Assembly: GCF_020181655.1 (NCBI RefSeq)
Contig: NZ_CP084032.1
Coordinates: forward strand, 1,054,001-1,118,000
From: Pectobacterium colocasium
GTDB taxonomy: Bacteria; Pseudomonadota; Gammaproteobacteria; Enterobacterales; Enterobacteriaceae
Length of the DNA: 64,000 nt
Direction of reading: 5' to 3'
Shown here: positions 30,391 through 39,738 of the stretch, one piece after another
Layout of the letters: each line of letters begins with the position of its first letter
Position numbering within the stretch: the first letter of the stretch is position 1
Translations under genes and position numbers: made by a program
The notes under the pieces: model-generated
The model's database searches: none
What the model was told of the DNA's origin: nothing
Seen by the model: only the letters and a program-made list of their open reading frames with translations

Positions 30391-32246
30391 TTGCGTTACT
30401 TGAAACGGCGCTGGTGCGGCGGTTGCTGCGCCCGCTGGATGTGCAGTTCGCCAGAATGCTGGCGGATGAGACGCAGCCCGATCTGCTGCTGGCTGCTGCC
30501 TGCCTGAGCGCGCACTCAGGGGCGGGGCATGTGTGTTTACCGCTGGAGAATTTGCAGGCACAGACGCTGTTTGACGGTCGCGATCCTGAGCTGGCGCAAC
30601 AGCTGCTTGCGGAGGCAGGGCTAAACACGGTCGCCGCATGGCAGCAGCATTTGCTGGCATCTGATGCTGTCAGCGACGGCAGTGCGTCGACGCCGCTGGT
30701 GTTGCAAGGAGAAAAGCTTTATTTACAGCGCAGCTGGCAGAGTGAGTGCCGCGTGGCGCGGTTTATCGCCAGCGAACGCGATACGCTACCCGTTGATGAA
30801 CCTGCGATCCGAGCCGTGTTGGATAGGTTATTTCCTGACACGAGTGAAGAGGTTGACTGGCAGAAGGTGGCCGCTGCTGTCGCGTTGACGCGTCGCATTG
30901 CGATTATTTCCGGCGGGCCAGGGACAGGGAAAACCACGACGGTGGCCAGACTGCTGGCCGCGCTGATTGAGCTGAATACGGGAGAAGCGTTACGTATTCA
31001 ATTAGCCGCACCGACTGGGAAAGCAGCAGCGCGGCTCACGGAGTCGCTGGGTCAGGCTCTGCATCGCCTGGCGGTGGAACCTCGGCAGCGTGATGCGTTT
31101 CCGCAGGAAGCGACAACGCTGCATCGGCTGTTGGGCGCGGTGACGGATAGCCAACGTCTGCGTCACCATCAGGATAATCCGCTGCATCTGGATGTGCTGA
31201 TTGTGGATGAGGCGTCAATGGTCGATCTGCCGATGATGGCGAATGTAATTGCCGCGCTTCCACCACACGCGAGAATTATCTTTCTGGGCGATCGCGATCA
31301 ACTGGCGTCCGTCGAGGCGGGGGCGGTATTGGGCGATATCTGTCGTTTTGCCGAGGCTGGCTATAGCCGCGCGCGGGCGCAGCAATTGCAGCGGCTGACG
31401 GGCTGTCATCTGGATGAAAACGGCCCTGAAGGGCAGACGACGGTCAGTGACAGTATCTGTCTGTTACGTCGGAGCTACCGCTTCGATCCGCATTCCGGTA
31501 TTGGCCAACTGGCGCTGGCGGTGAATGGCGGCGATGATGCTCGCGTGCGTGCGGTGCTGAACGGTGAGTTTACCGATATTACCTGTAGTCCGTTAGCCGA
31601 GGCTGAAGAGTATCAGGCGATGCTGGCACAGTGTGTCGAAGGGTATCGTGATTATCTACAGCTTATTACGGCGGGAGCAGCGCCGGATGCCGTATTGCTT
31701 GCCTTCCAGCGTTATCGCCAACTGTGCGCGTTGCGTGAAGGGCCATTTGGCGTCTCAGGGCTGAATCAGCGTATTGAGCAGGCTTTGCATCAGGCTGGGT
31801 TGATTCAGCGCAGCCGTAATCCGCTTAACCGCTGGTATCCCGGCCGACCGGTCATGATTGAACGGAACGATGCCGCCTTGGGCCTATTCAACGGCGATAT
31901 TGGTATTGCCATGATAGGGGAGAGCGGCGAGCTGCGCGTGTTTTTCCCCTTGCCGAATGGCGAAACCAAAGACGTGACGCCAAGCCGTCTGCCGCCGCAC
32001 GACACAGCCTATGCGATGACGGTGCATAAATCGCAGGGATCGGAGTTCGATCATACGGCGCTGGTGCTGCCGAACCACTATTTACCGGTGCTGACGCGGG
32101 AGCTGGTGTATACCGCTATCACGCGTGCGCGCCAGCGTTTGTCACTCTATACCGATGTCCGCATTCTCTGCCGGGCGGTGAAAACGCCAACGCAGCGCTA
32201 TAGTGGCTTGGAAGAGAGAATTAGCGCATTAATGATGCGTCCTTGA
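30387..32246 (+). CDS. recD: RecBCD enzyme subunit RecD (5'-3' helicase)
   Basis: RecD is the fast 5'-3' helicase subunit of RecBCD. The protein is 619 residues (E. coli 608), with Walker A GGPGTGKTTT at 176-185 (Lys182). Walker B follows in VLIVDEASMVDLPMM, and late helicase motifs include YAMTVHKSQGSEF and ELVYTAITRARQRL. It ends the operon and converges on the LacI-type gene with a 12-bp gap. Confidence 0.98.
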   Translation: MIALLETALVRRLLRPLDVQFARMLADETQPDLLLAAACLSAHSGAGHVCLPLENLQAQTLFDGRDPELAQQLLAEAGLNTVAAWQQHLLASDAVSDGSASTPLVLQGEKLYLQRSWQSECRVARFIASERDTLPVDEPAIRAVLDRLFPDTSEEVDWQKVAAAVALTRRIAIISGGPGTGKTTTVARLLAALIELNTGEALRIQLAAPTGKAAARLTESLGQALHRLAVEPRQRDAFPQEATTLHRLLGAVTDSQRLRHHQDNPLHLDVLIVDEASMVDLPMMANVIAALPPHARIIFLGDRDQLASVEAGAVLGDICRFAEAGYSRARAQQLQRLTGCHLDENGPEGQTTVSDSICLLRRSYRFDPHSGIGQLALAVNGGDDARVRAVLNGEFTDITCSPLAEAEEYQAMLAQCVEGYRDYLQLITAGAAPDAVLLAFQRYRQLCALREGPFGVSGLNQRIEQALHQAGLIQRSRNPLNRWYPGRPVMIERNDAALGLFNGDIGIAMIGESGELRVFFPLPNGETKDVTPSRLPPHDTAYAMTVHKSQGSEFDHTALVLPNHYLPVLTRELVYTAITRARQRLSLYTDVRILCRAVKTPTQRYSGLEERISALMMRP

Positions 32247-32258
32247 TGGGGGATAACG

Positions 32259-33281
32259 TCAGGCGGACTCACGCTCAATCAGTGAAAAACCGATATCCAT
32301 GATGGGGGAAGGCACGCTTTTCCCCTCAATCTTTTCTGCCAGCATGGCCGCTGCGTCGGTGCCGATCTTCCTGCGATCGATCCTGATCGTCGTAATCGTT
32401 GGTGTGCTGTGGGCGGCGAAATCGAGATCGCCAAATCCCATCACGGCCAGTTGCTTCGGCACCGCTAATCCTCTGGCGGCAGCTTCAATCATCACACCTT
32501 GCGCCAGCGTATCGGAACTGCAAATGATGGCATCAAAAACGTCGCCATCGGCGAGAAGTTCGATCAGCCCTTGCCGCCCTAACGCCAGCGTCGCAGGCCA
32601 CGGGGCGAGGGTTTCACGCACGTAATGTCCCGGCTGTTTTTGTATGACGTCGTAAATGCCCTTCTTACGCAGCCCGGCACGCGCGTCTTCGGTCCAGACC
32701 AGGCCAAAGCGCAAATGTCCTTTACCCAGCAAATAGTGTCCGATGGCGTTCCCGATGCTTTCATGGGAAAAACCGACCAGCATATCGAGCGGCGTTGGGG
32801 TGAGATCCCAGATTTCGACAACGGGGATCGTAGCGTTGAGCAGGAGACGTTTGAGTTCGGGCGTATGGTGAATACCGGTGAGGACGATACCGTCTGGGCG
32901 ACGAGAAAGCAGGGTGGCGACAATCTCTGCCTCGGATTCATTGGTATAGCCAGAGACGCACAGCAGCATGTGGTAACCGCGTGCGGCTAGCTCATCGCTG
33001 ATCGCCTGAATGGTATCAACGAACATATTGTTATTGATTTGCGGCACAACGACGGCAATCAGCTTGCTGCGTCGGGAGGCGAGCCCGCCTGCTAACATAT
33101 TGGGGATATAGCCCGTGGCGCGGACCGCTTCCATCACCTTATTCACAGTTTCCGCACGAACAATCTTCGGGTTGTTCAACGCGCGGCTGACGGTCATGGG
33201 CGAAATGCCTGCGGCACGCGCGACATCTTCAAGCGTGGGAGCGCGCGGCGGCATGTTGCTGGCGTTTTTATCGCGTTTCAA
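32259..33281 (-). CDS. LacI/GntR-type transcriptional regulator
   Basis: A LacI-family repressor of 340 residues. The helix-turn-helix runs at 16-37 (TLEDVARAAGISPMTVSRAL), the hinge includes NMLAGGLASRRSKLIAVVVP, and a periplasmic-binding-protein-like sensor domain fills the rest. It is closest in style to GntR-type sugar-acid repressors. The start is probably TTG 33281, because an agaaggg site lies 9 nt upstream and the preceding codon is a stop; ATG 33254 lacks a ribosome site. It is divergent from a sugar-acid dehydratase, whose substrate (galactarate or talarate) or a derivative is the likely inducer. Confidence 0.88.
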   Translation of the reverse strand: MKRDKNASNMPPRAPTLEDVARAAGISPMTVSRALNNPKIVRAETVNKVMEAVRATGYIPNMLAGGLASRRSKLIAVVVPQINNNMFVDTIQAISDELAARGYHMLLCVSGYTNESEAEIVATLLSRRPDGIVLTGIHHTPELKRLLLNATIPVVEIWDLTPTPLDMLVGFSHESIGNAIGHYLLGKGHLRFGLVWTEDARAGLRKKGIYDVIQKQPGHYVRETLAPWPATLALGRQGLIELLADGDVFDAIICSSDTLAQGVMIEAAARGLAVPKQLAVMGFGDLDFAAHSTPTITTIRIDRRKIGTDAAAMLAEKIEGKSVPSPIMDIGFSLIERESA

Positions 33282-33455
33282 TCACGGGTTCCCTTCTGAA
33301 GCTGCGCGCACATTTACATGTCGCTGGATTATCGTTGATGGCACATCGGTTTACCAGTCGCCTGTATTTCTACAACCTGCCGAATTGTCTCGTTTTTCCG
33401 GTTGACCCCAGAGCTGGCTAGGCTGTATTTCCGCTGTATCCTCTTACTTTTTGTG

Positions 33456-33471
33456 GTGATTGCGCAATCAT
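33456..33471. promoter_or_regulatory. Candidate operator O1 of the LacI-type repressor
   Basis: The 16-mer gtgattgcgcaatcat contains a perfect 14-bp palindrome (tgattgc/gcaatca) with the central CG typical of LacI-family operators. A near-copy (O2) lies 119 bp away, centre to centre. The 33282-33605 gap has no gene. Confidence 0.65.
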
Positions 33472-33517
33472 TAATTCTGTCTCTCGATGAACGATTTTAT
33501 CGTGGTAATGATTATTG

Positions 33518-33533
33518 TGTGATCTGCATTGCA
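33518..33533 (+). promoter_or_regulatory. Possible CRP site
   Basis: The 16 bases tgtgatctgcattgca have a perfect left half (tgtga) and a weak right half. They lie between the two candidate LacI-type operators, where catabolite control of a sugar-acid gene would be expected. Weak evidence. Confidence 0.3.
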
Positions 33534-33574
33534 TGTTTTTTCTTCATTTGTCGCTATCTTCCTTCTGTTTATGA

Positions 33575-33590
33575 ATGTTAGCGCAATCAT
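33575..33590. promoter_or_regulatory. Candidate operator O2 of the LacI-type repressor
   Basis: The 16-mer atgttagcgcaatcat shares its right half (gcaatcat) and CG centre with O1. It lies 15 bp before the dehydratase start, overlapping the expected promoter or ribosome-site region. The pair could support DNA looping. Confidence 0.6.
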
Positions 33591-33605
33591 TTTACGAGGT
33601 GAGAC

Positions 33606-34802
33606 ATGACTATCAGTGCAAATTCAGCGGCGGTTAGCTATGCAAAAGTCACGAACGTCAGAACGGCTGCCGAGTCGGGCGATCGAATTGAATGGGTAAA
33701 ACTCTCTCTGGCGTTTTTGCCGCTAGCCACGCCGGTTAGCGATGCGAAAGTGCTGACCGGAAGGCAGAAGCCGCTGACCGAAGTGGCGATTATTTTTGCC
33801 GAAATCCGCAGTCGTGATGGGTTTGAAGGAGTGGGATTCAGCTACTCCAAGCGGGCGGGTGGACAGGGCATTTATGCCCATGCAAAAGAGATTGCCGATA
33901 ACCTGCTGGGCGAAGATCCGAACGATATCGATAAGATCTACACCAAGCTGCTGTGGGCTGGGGCATCGGTTGGCCGCAGTGGAATGGCGGTACAGGCGAT
34001 TTCTCCGCTCGACATCGCGCTGTGGGATATGAAAGCTAAGCGCGCGGGTCTGCCTCTTTCTAAGCTGTTGGGCTCACATCGTGATTCCGTGCAGTGCTAC
34101 AACACCTCCGGCGGCTTCCTGCATACGCCATTGGATCAGGTATTAAAAAATGTCGTCATCTCCCGTGAAAGCGGTATCGGCGGGATCAAATTGAAAGTCG
34201 GGCAGCCGAATACGGCGGAGGATATCCGTCGCCTTACGGCGGTGCGTGAAGCGCTGGGAGATGACTTCCCGCTGATGGTGGATGCCAATCAGCAGTGGGA
34301 TCGCGAAACGGCGATTCGGATGGGAAGAAAGATGGAAGCCTTTAACCTGATTTGGATTGAAGAGCCGCTGGATGCCTACGATGTGGAAGGCCATGCGGCG
34401 CTGACGGCGGCGCTGGATACACCGATTGCCACTGGCGAGATGCTGACCAGCTTCCGCGAGCATGAACAGCTGATTCTTGGGAACGCCAGTGATTTCGTCC
34501 AGCCGGATGCGCCGCGCGTGGGCGGGATTTCGCCTTTCCTGAAAATTATGGACTTGGCCGCGAAGCACGGTCGTAAACTGGCACCGCATTTTGCGATGGA
34601 AGTGCATTTGCATCTGGCCGCGGCCTATCCGATTGAGCCCTGGCTGGAACACTTCGAGTGGCTGAATCCGCTGTTCAACGAGCAGCTAGAGCTGCGCGAT
34701 GGGCGCATGTGGGTATCTGACCGTCTGGGGCTTGGATTTACGCTGAGTGAACAAGCGAGGAAGTGGACAGCATTAACATGCGAGTTCGGTAAGCATCCAT
34801 AA
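33606..34802 (+). CDS. L-talarate/galactarate dehydratase
   Basis: An enolase-superfamily (mandelate racemase group) enzyme of 398 residues, nearly collinear with the Salmonella L-talarate/galactarate dehydratase. It should dehydrate and epimerise galactarate and L-talarate to 5-keto-4-deoxy-glucarate. The KLK acid-base motif is at 195-197. Metal ligands are expected in MVDANQQWD, IEEPLDAYD and ATGEML, and the His-bearing APHFAMEVHLHL follows. An aggtgag site precedes ATG 33606. Galactarate is an oxidation product of the galacturonate in pectin, so the gene fits a plant-associated life. No downstream pathway gene lies beside it. Confidence 0.92.
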   Translation: MTISANSAAVSYAKVTNVRTAAESGDRIEWVKLSLAFLPLATPVSDAKVLTGRQKPLTEVAIIFAEIRSRDGFEGVGFSYSKRAGGQGIYAHAKEIADNLLGEDPNDIDKIYTKLLWAGASVGRSGMAVQAISPLDIALWDMKAKRAGLPLSKLLGSHRDSVQCYNTSGGFLHTPLDQVLKNVVISRESGIGGIKLKVGQPNTAEDIRRLTAVREALGDDFPLMVDANQQWDRETAIRMGRKMEAFNLIWIEEPLDAYDVEGHAALTAALDTPIATGEMLTSFREHEQLILGNASDFVQPDAPRVGGISPFLKIMDLAAKHGRKLAPHFAMEVHLHLAAAYPIEPWLEHFEWLNPLFNEQLELRDGRMWVSDRLGLGFTLSEQARKWTALTCEFGKHP

Positions 34803-34816
34803 ACAGGCAAATACAC

Positions 34817-34842
34817 ATGGCCGATTTTATGGTCGGCCATGC
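34817..34842. terminator. Hairpin between the dehydratase and argA
   Basis: A 9-bp stem catggccga/tcggccatg with an 8-nt loop lies between these convergent genes. No T run follows on either strand, so terminator activity is uncertain. Confidence 0.4.
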
Positions 34843-34865
34843 GCAGCGTTATTGAGTGGAATCGC

Positions 34866-36191
34866 TCAGAGATCCAATACCAGAATCTTCGAGCGACGCT
34901 GGTAGTTGTACAGTGCCTGTTTTTTCTTCGGCAGCATTTCCACTTCGGCAGGTAAAAAGCCGCGTTCCTGGAACCAGTGAATGCTGTGCGTCGTCAGCAC
35001 AAACAGCTTTTGCAGACCCTGCTGACGCGCCTGAGCGGCAATACGTAGCAATAGCATGTCGCCGCGCGATGAACTGCGGTAATCCGGGTGAACCGCGACG
35101 CAGGCCATTTCGCCGATGCTTTCTTCCGGGAACGGATAAAGTGCCGCGCAGGCAATGGTCAGGTTATCGCGTACCACGACGGTGAATTTGTCTATCTCCA
35201 TTTCTAACTGCTCGCGCGAGCGTCTCACCAGAATACCTTGTTCTTCCAGCGGGCGAATCAGTTCCAGAATACCGCCGATATCATTGATGGTCGCACGGCG
35301 AACCTGCTCGGCGCTTTCCATCACGATCTGCGTACCGATACCGTCGCGTGAGAAGAGCTCTTGCAACAGCGCTCCGTCGTCCTGATAGCTAATCAGATGG
35401 CTGCGGCGTACGCCGCTACGGCAGGCTTTGACTGCGCCACGCAGGAAGCGGACTGTCCCCGAATGGTAATCACCAGCCTGTTCCAGCGCATCAATACGCC
35501 GTTGTGCGTCATCCGGGAACAGCTCGGAAATGATGCTGCCTTCTTCATTGGTCACGCCCTGTGACGAGCAGAAGCCGATCATCTTCTCCGCTTTCAGTTT
35601 AATCGCGAGCTGGGTTGCCACCTCTTCCGAGGTTAAATTGAAACTTTCACCGGTGACTGACACCGCAACCGGGCCGAGCAGGACAATCGCGCCGCTATTC
35701 AATTGGCGGTGAACCGCCTCCTCATCAATGCGGCGAATGCGGCCGCTGTGGCAGTAGTCCACGCCGTCATCCACGCCCAGCGGCTGCGCGATAATAAAAT
35801 TACCGCTGACGACATTAATGTGGGCGCCTTGCAGCGGCGTGTTGTTCAGGCTCATCGACAGTCGAGCCGTGATATCCAGTTGCAACATCCCCGCTGCCTG
35901 CTTAACCAGCTCCAGCGTGGCGCTGTCGGTGATGCGGGTGTTTTTATGGTAGTGAGGCTCGTAGTGATGTGTTGTCAGGTTGGCGTCGATCTGGGGGCGA
36001 GCGCCATAAACCACCACCAGCTTGATCCCCAGACTGTGTAACAGCCCGATATCATTTACGATGCTAGAGAAGTTGGCATGTTCAATGGCTTCGCCACCTA
36101 ACATGATGACAAACGTTTTGCCACGGTGGGCATTGATATAGGGAACTGAATGGCGGAAGCCCTGAACCAGTTCTGTACTACGTTCCTTCAC
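34866..36191 (-). CDS. argA: N-acetylglutamate synthase ArgA
   Basis: ArgA makes N-acetylglutamate from glutamate and acetyl-CoA, the first committed and arginine-inhibited step of arginine synthesis. It joins an N-terminal amino-acid-kinase-like domain ([23 protein letters not shown]) to a C-terminal GNAT domain ([22 protein letters not shown]). The start was set at GTG 36191: a gaggg site lies 6 nt upstream and the protein then begins [17 protein letters not shown] like E. coli, giving 441 residues. ATG 36209 is in frame but has no ribosome site and lies within an ARG box. Confidence 0.96.
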   Translation of the reverse strand: MKERSTELVQGFRHSVPYINAHRGKTFVIMLGGEAIEHANFSSIVNDIGLLHSLGIKLVVVYGARPQIDANLTTHHYEPHYHKNTRITDSATLELVKQAAGMLQLDITARLSMSLNNTPLQGAHINVVSGNFIIAQPLGVDDGVDYCHSGRIRRIDEEAVHRQLNSGAIVLLGPVAVSVTGESFNLTSEEVATQLAIKLKAEKMIGFCSSQGVTNEEGSIISELFPDDAQRRIDALEQAGDYHSGTVRFLRGAVKACRSGVRRSHLISYQDDGALLQELFSRDGIGTQIVMESAEQVRRATINDIGGILELIRPLEEQGILVRRSREQLEMEIDKFTVVVRDNLTIACAALYPFPEESIGEMACVAVHPDYRSSSRGDMLLLRIAAQARQQGLQKLFVLTTHSIHWFQERGFLPAEVEMLPKKKQALYNYQRRSKILVLDL

Positions 36192-36202
36192 TGCGAGCCC
36201 TC

Positions 36203-36241
36203 TTTGCATTTTTATTCGTAATTTATGTATTTTTATTCTTT
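36203..36241 (-). promoter_or_regulatory. Paired ARG boxes (ArgR operator) of argA
   Basis: Two 18-bp sites, 36203-36220 and 36224-36241, each match the ArgR consensus core (TG-AT, four A/T, AT-CA) with only one mismatch. They are separated by exactly 3 bp, the canonical spacing for hexameric ArgR. They lie just upstream of the argA GTG start, so arginine-dependent repression is expected. Confidence 0.85.
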
Positions 36242-36467
36242 ATGGTGTAAAAGGCAAGAGGAAGTATTCACCATAAAAGCGAGGTTAATGCTTCAAATTT
36301 ATGATATCCGCCTGTTATAAGGCCTGCAGATGATTTTTGCATGACAGGGCAGAGCAGATTCGTTAAAGTTTTTGACAATTTTTACCTTTATTCATTTTTT
36401 GATCGCTTATCCCATGCAGTAGCAAACAAAAATTCAGGATAACGCACAGCAATCAGATCGGAGCGGC

Positions 36468-37712
36468 ATGTCTCATTCGAATCATCATCTGACTCGACGA
36501 CGTCTATTACAAAGCGCAGCAGCAACCTGGCTGTTAAGCGTAAGTGGTGTGGGGATAGCGGCGACAACACAGGTCGTTGCCGTGCGTGTCTGGCCGTCTT
36601 CCGCCTATACCCGCGTCACGCTGGAATCTAATAACCCGCTGAAATATAAACAGTTTAGTCTCAGTAATCCCGAACGCATCGTGGTGGATATCGAAAATGT
36701 TCACCTGAACAGCGTATTGAAGGAAATAGCCAGCCAGTTTCAGCAGGATAACGATCTGCTGATTAAAGAGGCGCGCATCGGTCAATTTGATAAAAGCACG
36801 GTGCGTCTGGTGCTGGAGCTTAAACAGCAGGCGACGACTAAAGTTTTTACGCTGGGGCCGGTGGCCGAATTCAAGCACCGACTGGTGCTGGATTTGTATC
36901 CTGCGGCAGGGCGCTACGACAACGAAGACGATCCGCTGCTGGCGCTTTTGGAGGATTACAACAAAGGCGATCTGGAGCGCACCCTGCCGGCAGAAGCGCC
37001 CAAAGCTGGGAAGGCAGGGCAGGATCGTCCGCTGATTATTATGCTCGACCCTGGTCATGGCGGTGAAGATCCCGGCGCGATTGGCAAGAATAAAACGCGC
37101 GAGAAAGACATCGTGCTGCAAATCGCCCGCCGCCTGCGTAAGCTGATCGATAATGAATCCAACATGAAGGCGTATATGACGCGCAATGAAGATGTGTTCA
37201 TTCCGCTGCGCGTGCGGGTGGCGAAAGCGCGCAAGCAGCGTGCCGATCTGTTCATTTCGATTCATGCGGATGCGTTTACTAATCGATCGGCAAGAGGATC
37301 GTCGGTTTTTGCCCTCTCGAAGAAAGGGGCAACCAGTACCGCCGCCAAATTTCTGGCAGAAACTCAGAACGAATCAGATTTGATCGGCGGTGTGAGCATG
37401 AGCGGCGATCGCTATCTGGATCACACCATGTTCGATCTGGTGCAAACCGTCACCATCAGCGACAGCCTGAAGTTTGGTCAAGAGATTCTGAGTCGATTGG
37501 GCAAAGTGAATCGCCTGCATAAAAACAGCGTCGATCAGGCCGGATTTGCGGTACTGAAAGCGCCGGATATTCCGTCTGTTCTGGTTGAGACGGCATTTAT
37601 CAGTAATCTGGAAGAAGAACGCAAGCTGCGCACCAGCCATTTCCAGCAGCAAATTGCGGAATCCATTTTTGCAGGAATTAAAGCCTACTTTGCCAGTCAG
37701 GCTGAGCGGTAG
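36468..37712 (+). CDS. amiC: N-acetylmuramoyl-L-alanine amidase AmiC
   Basis: AmiC cuts the peptide from MurNAc during septal peptidoglycan splitting. The 414-residue precursor has a twin-arginine signal ([17 protein letters not shown] near 8-24), so it is exported folded by Tat. It then has an AMIN septum-targeting domain (about 35-140), a linker, and a zinc Amidase_3 domain. The domain shows zinc-ligand blocks [23 protein letters not shown] and [10 protein letters not shown]. It is divergent from argA across a 276-bp AT-rich gap. Confidence 0.97.
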   Translation: MSHSNHHLTRRRLLQSAAATWLLSVSGVGIAATTQVVAVRVWPSSAYTRVTLESNNPLKYKQFSLSNPERIVVDIENVHLNSVLKEIASQFQQDNDLLIKEARIGQFDKSTVRLVLELKQQATTKVFTLGPVAEFKHRLVLDLYPAAGRYDNEDDPLLALLEDYNKGDLERTLPAEAPKAGKAGQDRPLIIMLDPGHGGEDPGAIGKNKTREKDIVLQIARRLRKLIDNESNMKAYMTRNEDVFIPLRVRVAKARKQRADLFISIHADAFTNRSARGSSVFALSKKGATSTAAKFLAETQNESDLIGGVSMSGDRYLDHTMFDLVQTVTISDSLKFGQEILSRLGKVNRLHKNSVDQAGFAVLKAPDIPSVLVETAFISNLEEERKLRTSHFQQQIAESIFAGIKAYFASQAER

Positions 37713-37810
37713 TTGATGTTGCATGATGACCGCGTCCTGCTGGCGCGGTTCAGAGGAAATCAATAGATCTGGGGCGCGGTGTAGGAATGGTATAGATAAT
37801 AGGTGACGCA

Positions 37811-37840
37811 GAAAACAAAAAAGCACCCGTTAAGGTGCTT
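37811..37840 (-). terminator. Terminator of the initiator tRNA operon
   Basis: On the minus strand a 7-bp stem (aagcacc/ggtgctt, 6-nt loop) is followed by ttttgttttc, 35 bp after the last tRNA gene. Confidence 0.85.
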
Positions 37841-37874
37841 TGTCGCTTGGTTCTTAATTAGACATAGTCTTAGT

Positions 37875-37951
<77 letters not shown>

Positions 37952-38023
37952 TCCGTATGACTTCTTTTACTACTGACTATCTTTTACTGCTTTCACGTTT
38001 CTTGATGGACGACTCACATCAAT

Positions 38024-38100
<77 letters not shown>

Positions 38101-38171
38101 TCCGTACTAACTTCTTTACTACTGACTATCTTTACTGCTTTCACGTTTCTTGATGGACGACTCACATCAAT

Positions 38172-38248
<77 letters not shown>

Positions 38249-38261
38249 TCCGTGGATGCGC

Positions 38262-38289
38262 ACTATACTCTCCATGAGTATTGATGCAA
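38262..38289 (-). promoter_or_regulatory. Promoter of the initiator tRNA operon
   Basis: On the minus strand: -35 ttgcat, 16-bp spacer, -10 tatagt, then a GC-rich discriminator (gcgc), the hallmark of growth-rate and ppGpp-controlled stable RNA promoters. The -10 lies 13 bp before the first mature tRNA base. Confidence 0.75.
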
Positions 38290-38519
38290 CCTATTTCTCT
38301 AAAAAGCGCGGTATTTGGCTGTCAGGTGATTGATTTACCACCTGATAGGTTGTTTTATGACCGCAATGTGGCGATGAAAAGAAACCCCACCTTTTACTGT
38401 GCTGCATGCCGAACGACATTCGCTTGATCCGTGGATTTATATGCTGTCCCATTCCTTTCTCGATAGCCGTTTGTTATCGTTCGACGGTAAATTTTTTGAT
38501 GTAAAAAGCGAGCGCAAAG

Positions 38520-39650
38520 ATGAAGGGACGGTGGGGAAAATACGTGCTGACCGCAGTGGTCATTGCCATTCTGGCGGGGTGCCAATCCCGGCCAACCGAT
38601 CGCGGGCAGCAATATAAAGATGGTCACCTCAACCAGCCTCTGGAATTGGTGAATGAGCCGAATGCCAAGGGCAAACCCGTCAACGCGCGGGATTTCATGA
38701 CTCAGGTTTCTGAAATCCGCTCGGCGTCACCGAATCTCTATACGCGCAATAATACGACCTTTCAGGCGATTGAAAACTGGATGATGTCTGGGGCTGACAC
38801 CCGTGAACTGAGCAAGTTTGGCCTGAACGCCTGGCAGATGGAAGGCGTCGATAACTTTGGCAACGTGCAGTTCACCGGTTACTACACGCCAGTGCTACAG
38901 GCGCGCCATACCCGTCAGGGTGAATTCCGCCATCCTTTATATGCCATGCCGTCAAAGGGCAGAAAGAACAGTCGGCTACCGGATCGTGCTGGCATTTATG
39001 CTGGTGCACTGGATGACAGGCTGGTTCTCGCCTGGACCAACTCGCTGGTCGATAACTTCATGATGGAAGTGCAGGGCAGCGCCTATATTGATTTTGGCGA
39101 TGGACGTCCGCTGACGTTCTTCGGCTACGCCGGTAAAAACGGCCATGCCTACCGCAGTATTGGTAAAGTGCTGATCGATCGGGGTGAAGTTCCACGTGAA
39201 GAGATGTCTATGCAGGCCATCCGCAAGTGGGCGGAGCAGCACACCGAACATGAAGTACGTGAATTGTTTGAGCAGAATCCCTCTTTTGTGTTCTTTAAAC
39301 CCATGATGTCCGCGCCTGTGAAAGGGGCAAGTGCCGTGCCGCTGGTGGCGAAAGCTTCTGTGGCATCTGACCGTTCGCTGATTCCGGCTGGTACGGCGCT
39401 GTTAATGGAAGTGCCGCTGTTGGATAACGTGGGCAAATTCACCGGCAAATATGAAATGCGCCTGATGATTGCGCTGGATGTCGGTGGGGCGATTAAAGGC
39501 CAGCACTTTGATATGTATCAGGGCATTGGGCCAGATGCAGGGCATTCGGCTGGCTTCTATAACCACTATGGACGGGTCTGGGTATTGAAGAGTGCGCAAA
39601 GCAGTCCGGCGAACGGTTCAGGATCGCTGTTAGTCAACAATCCACAGTAG
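38520..39650 (+). CDS. mltA: Membrane-bound lytic murein transglycosylase A
   Basis: An outer-membrane lipoprotein of 376 residues that cleaves peptidoglycan glycan strands. The lipobox LAGC places the lipidated Cys at 21. The MltA double-psi barrel includes FTGYYTPVLQARHTRQGEFRHPLYAMP split over the first half. The 3D domain carries IALDVGGAIKGQHFDMYQG and GHSAGFYNHYGRVWVL, where the catalytic Asp resides. In E. coli tcdA is its neighbour; here an 11-kb accessory block follows. Confidence 0.96.
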   Translation: MKGRWGKYVLTAVVIAILAGCQSRPTDRGQQYKDGHLNQPLELVNEPNAKGKPVNARDFMTQVSEIRSASPNLYTRNNTTFQAIENWMMSGADTRELSKFGLNAWQMEGVDNFGNVQFTGYYTPVLQARHTRQGEFRHPLYAMPSKGRKNSRLPDRAGIYAGALDDRLVLAWTNSLVDNFMMEVQGSAYIDFGDGRPLTFFGYAGKNGHAYRSIGKVLIDRGEVPREEMSMQAIRKWAEQHTEHEVRELFEQNPSFVFFKPMMSAPVKGASAVPLVAKASVASDRSLIPAGTALLMEVPLLDNVGKFTGKYEMRLMIALDVGGAIKGQHFDMYQGIGPDAGHSAGFYNHYGRVWVLKSAQSSPANGSGSLLVNNPQ

Positions 39651-39668
39651 TCATCTCTTTCGTTTGAA

Positions 39669-39706
39669 ATCTCAGAAGTGGTGTAAAGATGAGCCACTTC
39701 TGAGAT
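39669..39706. terminator. Large hairpin between mltA and the DapA-family gene
   Basis: A perfect 13-bp inverted repeat (atctcagaagtgg/ccacttctgagat) with a 12-nt loop separates two convergent genes. There is no T run on either side, so it may be a weak bidirectional terminator or an mRNA 3'-end stabiliser. Confidence 0.5.
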
Positions 39707-39738
39707 GAAACGCTTGCTCTCCACGTACCAGAACAGAA

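Noticed and set aside
36534..37265. 243-residue minus-strand frame
   Set aside because: It is antisense to amiC, with no recognisable motif or ribosome site.
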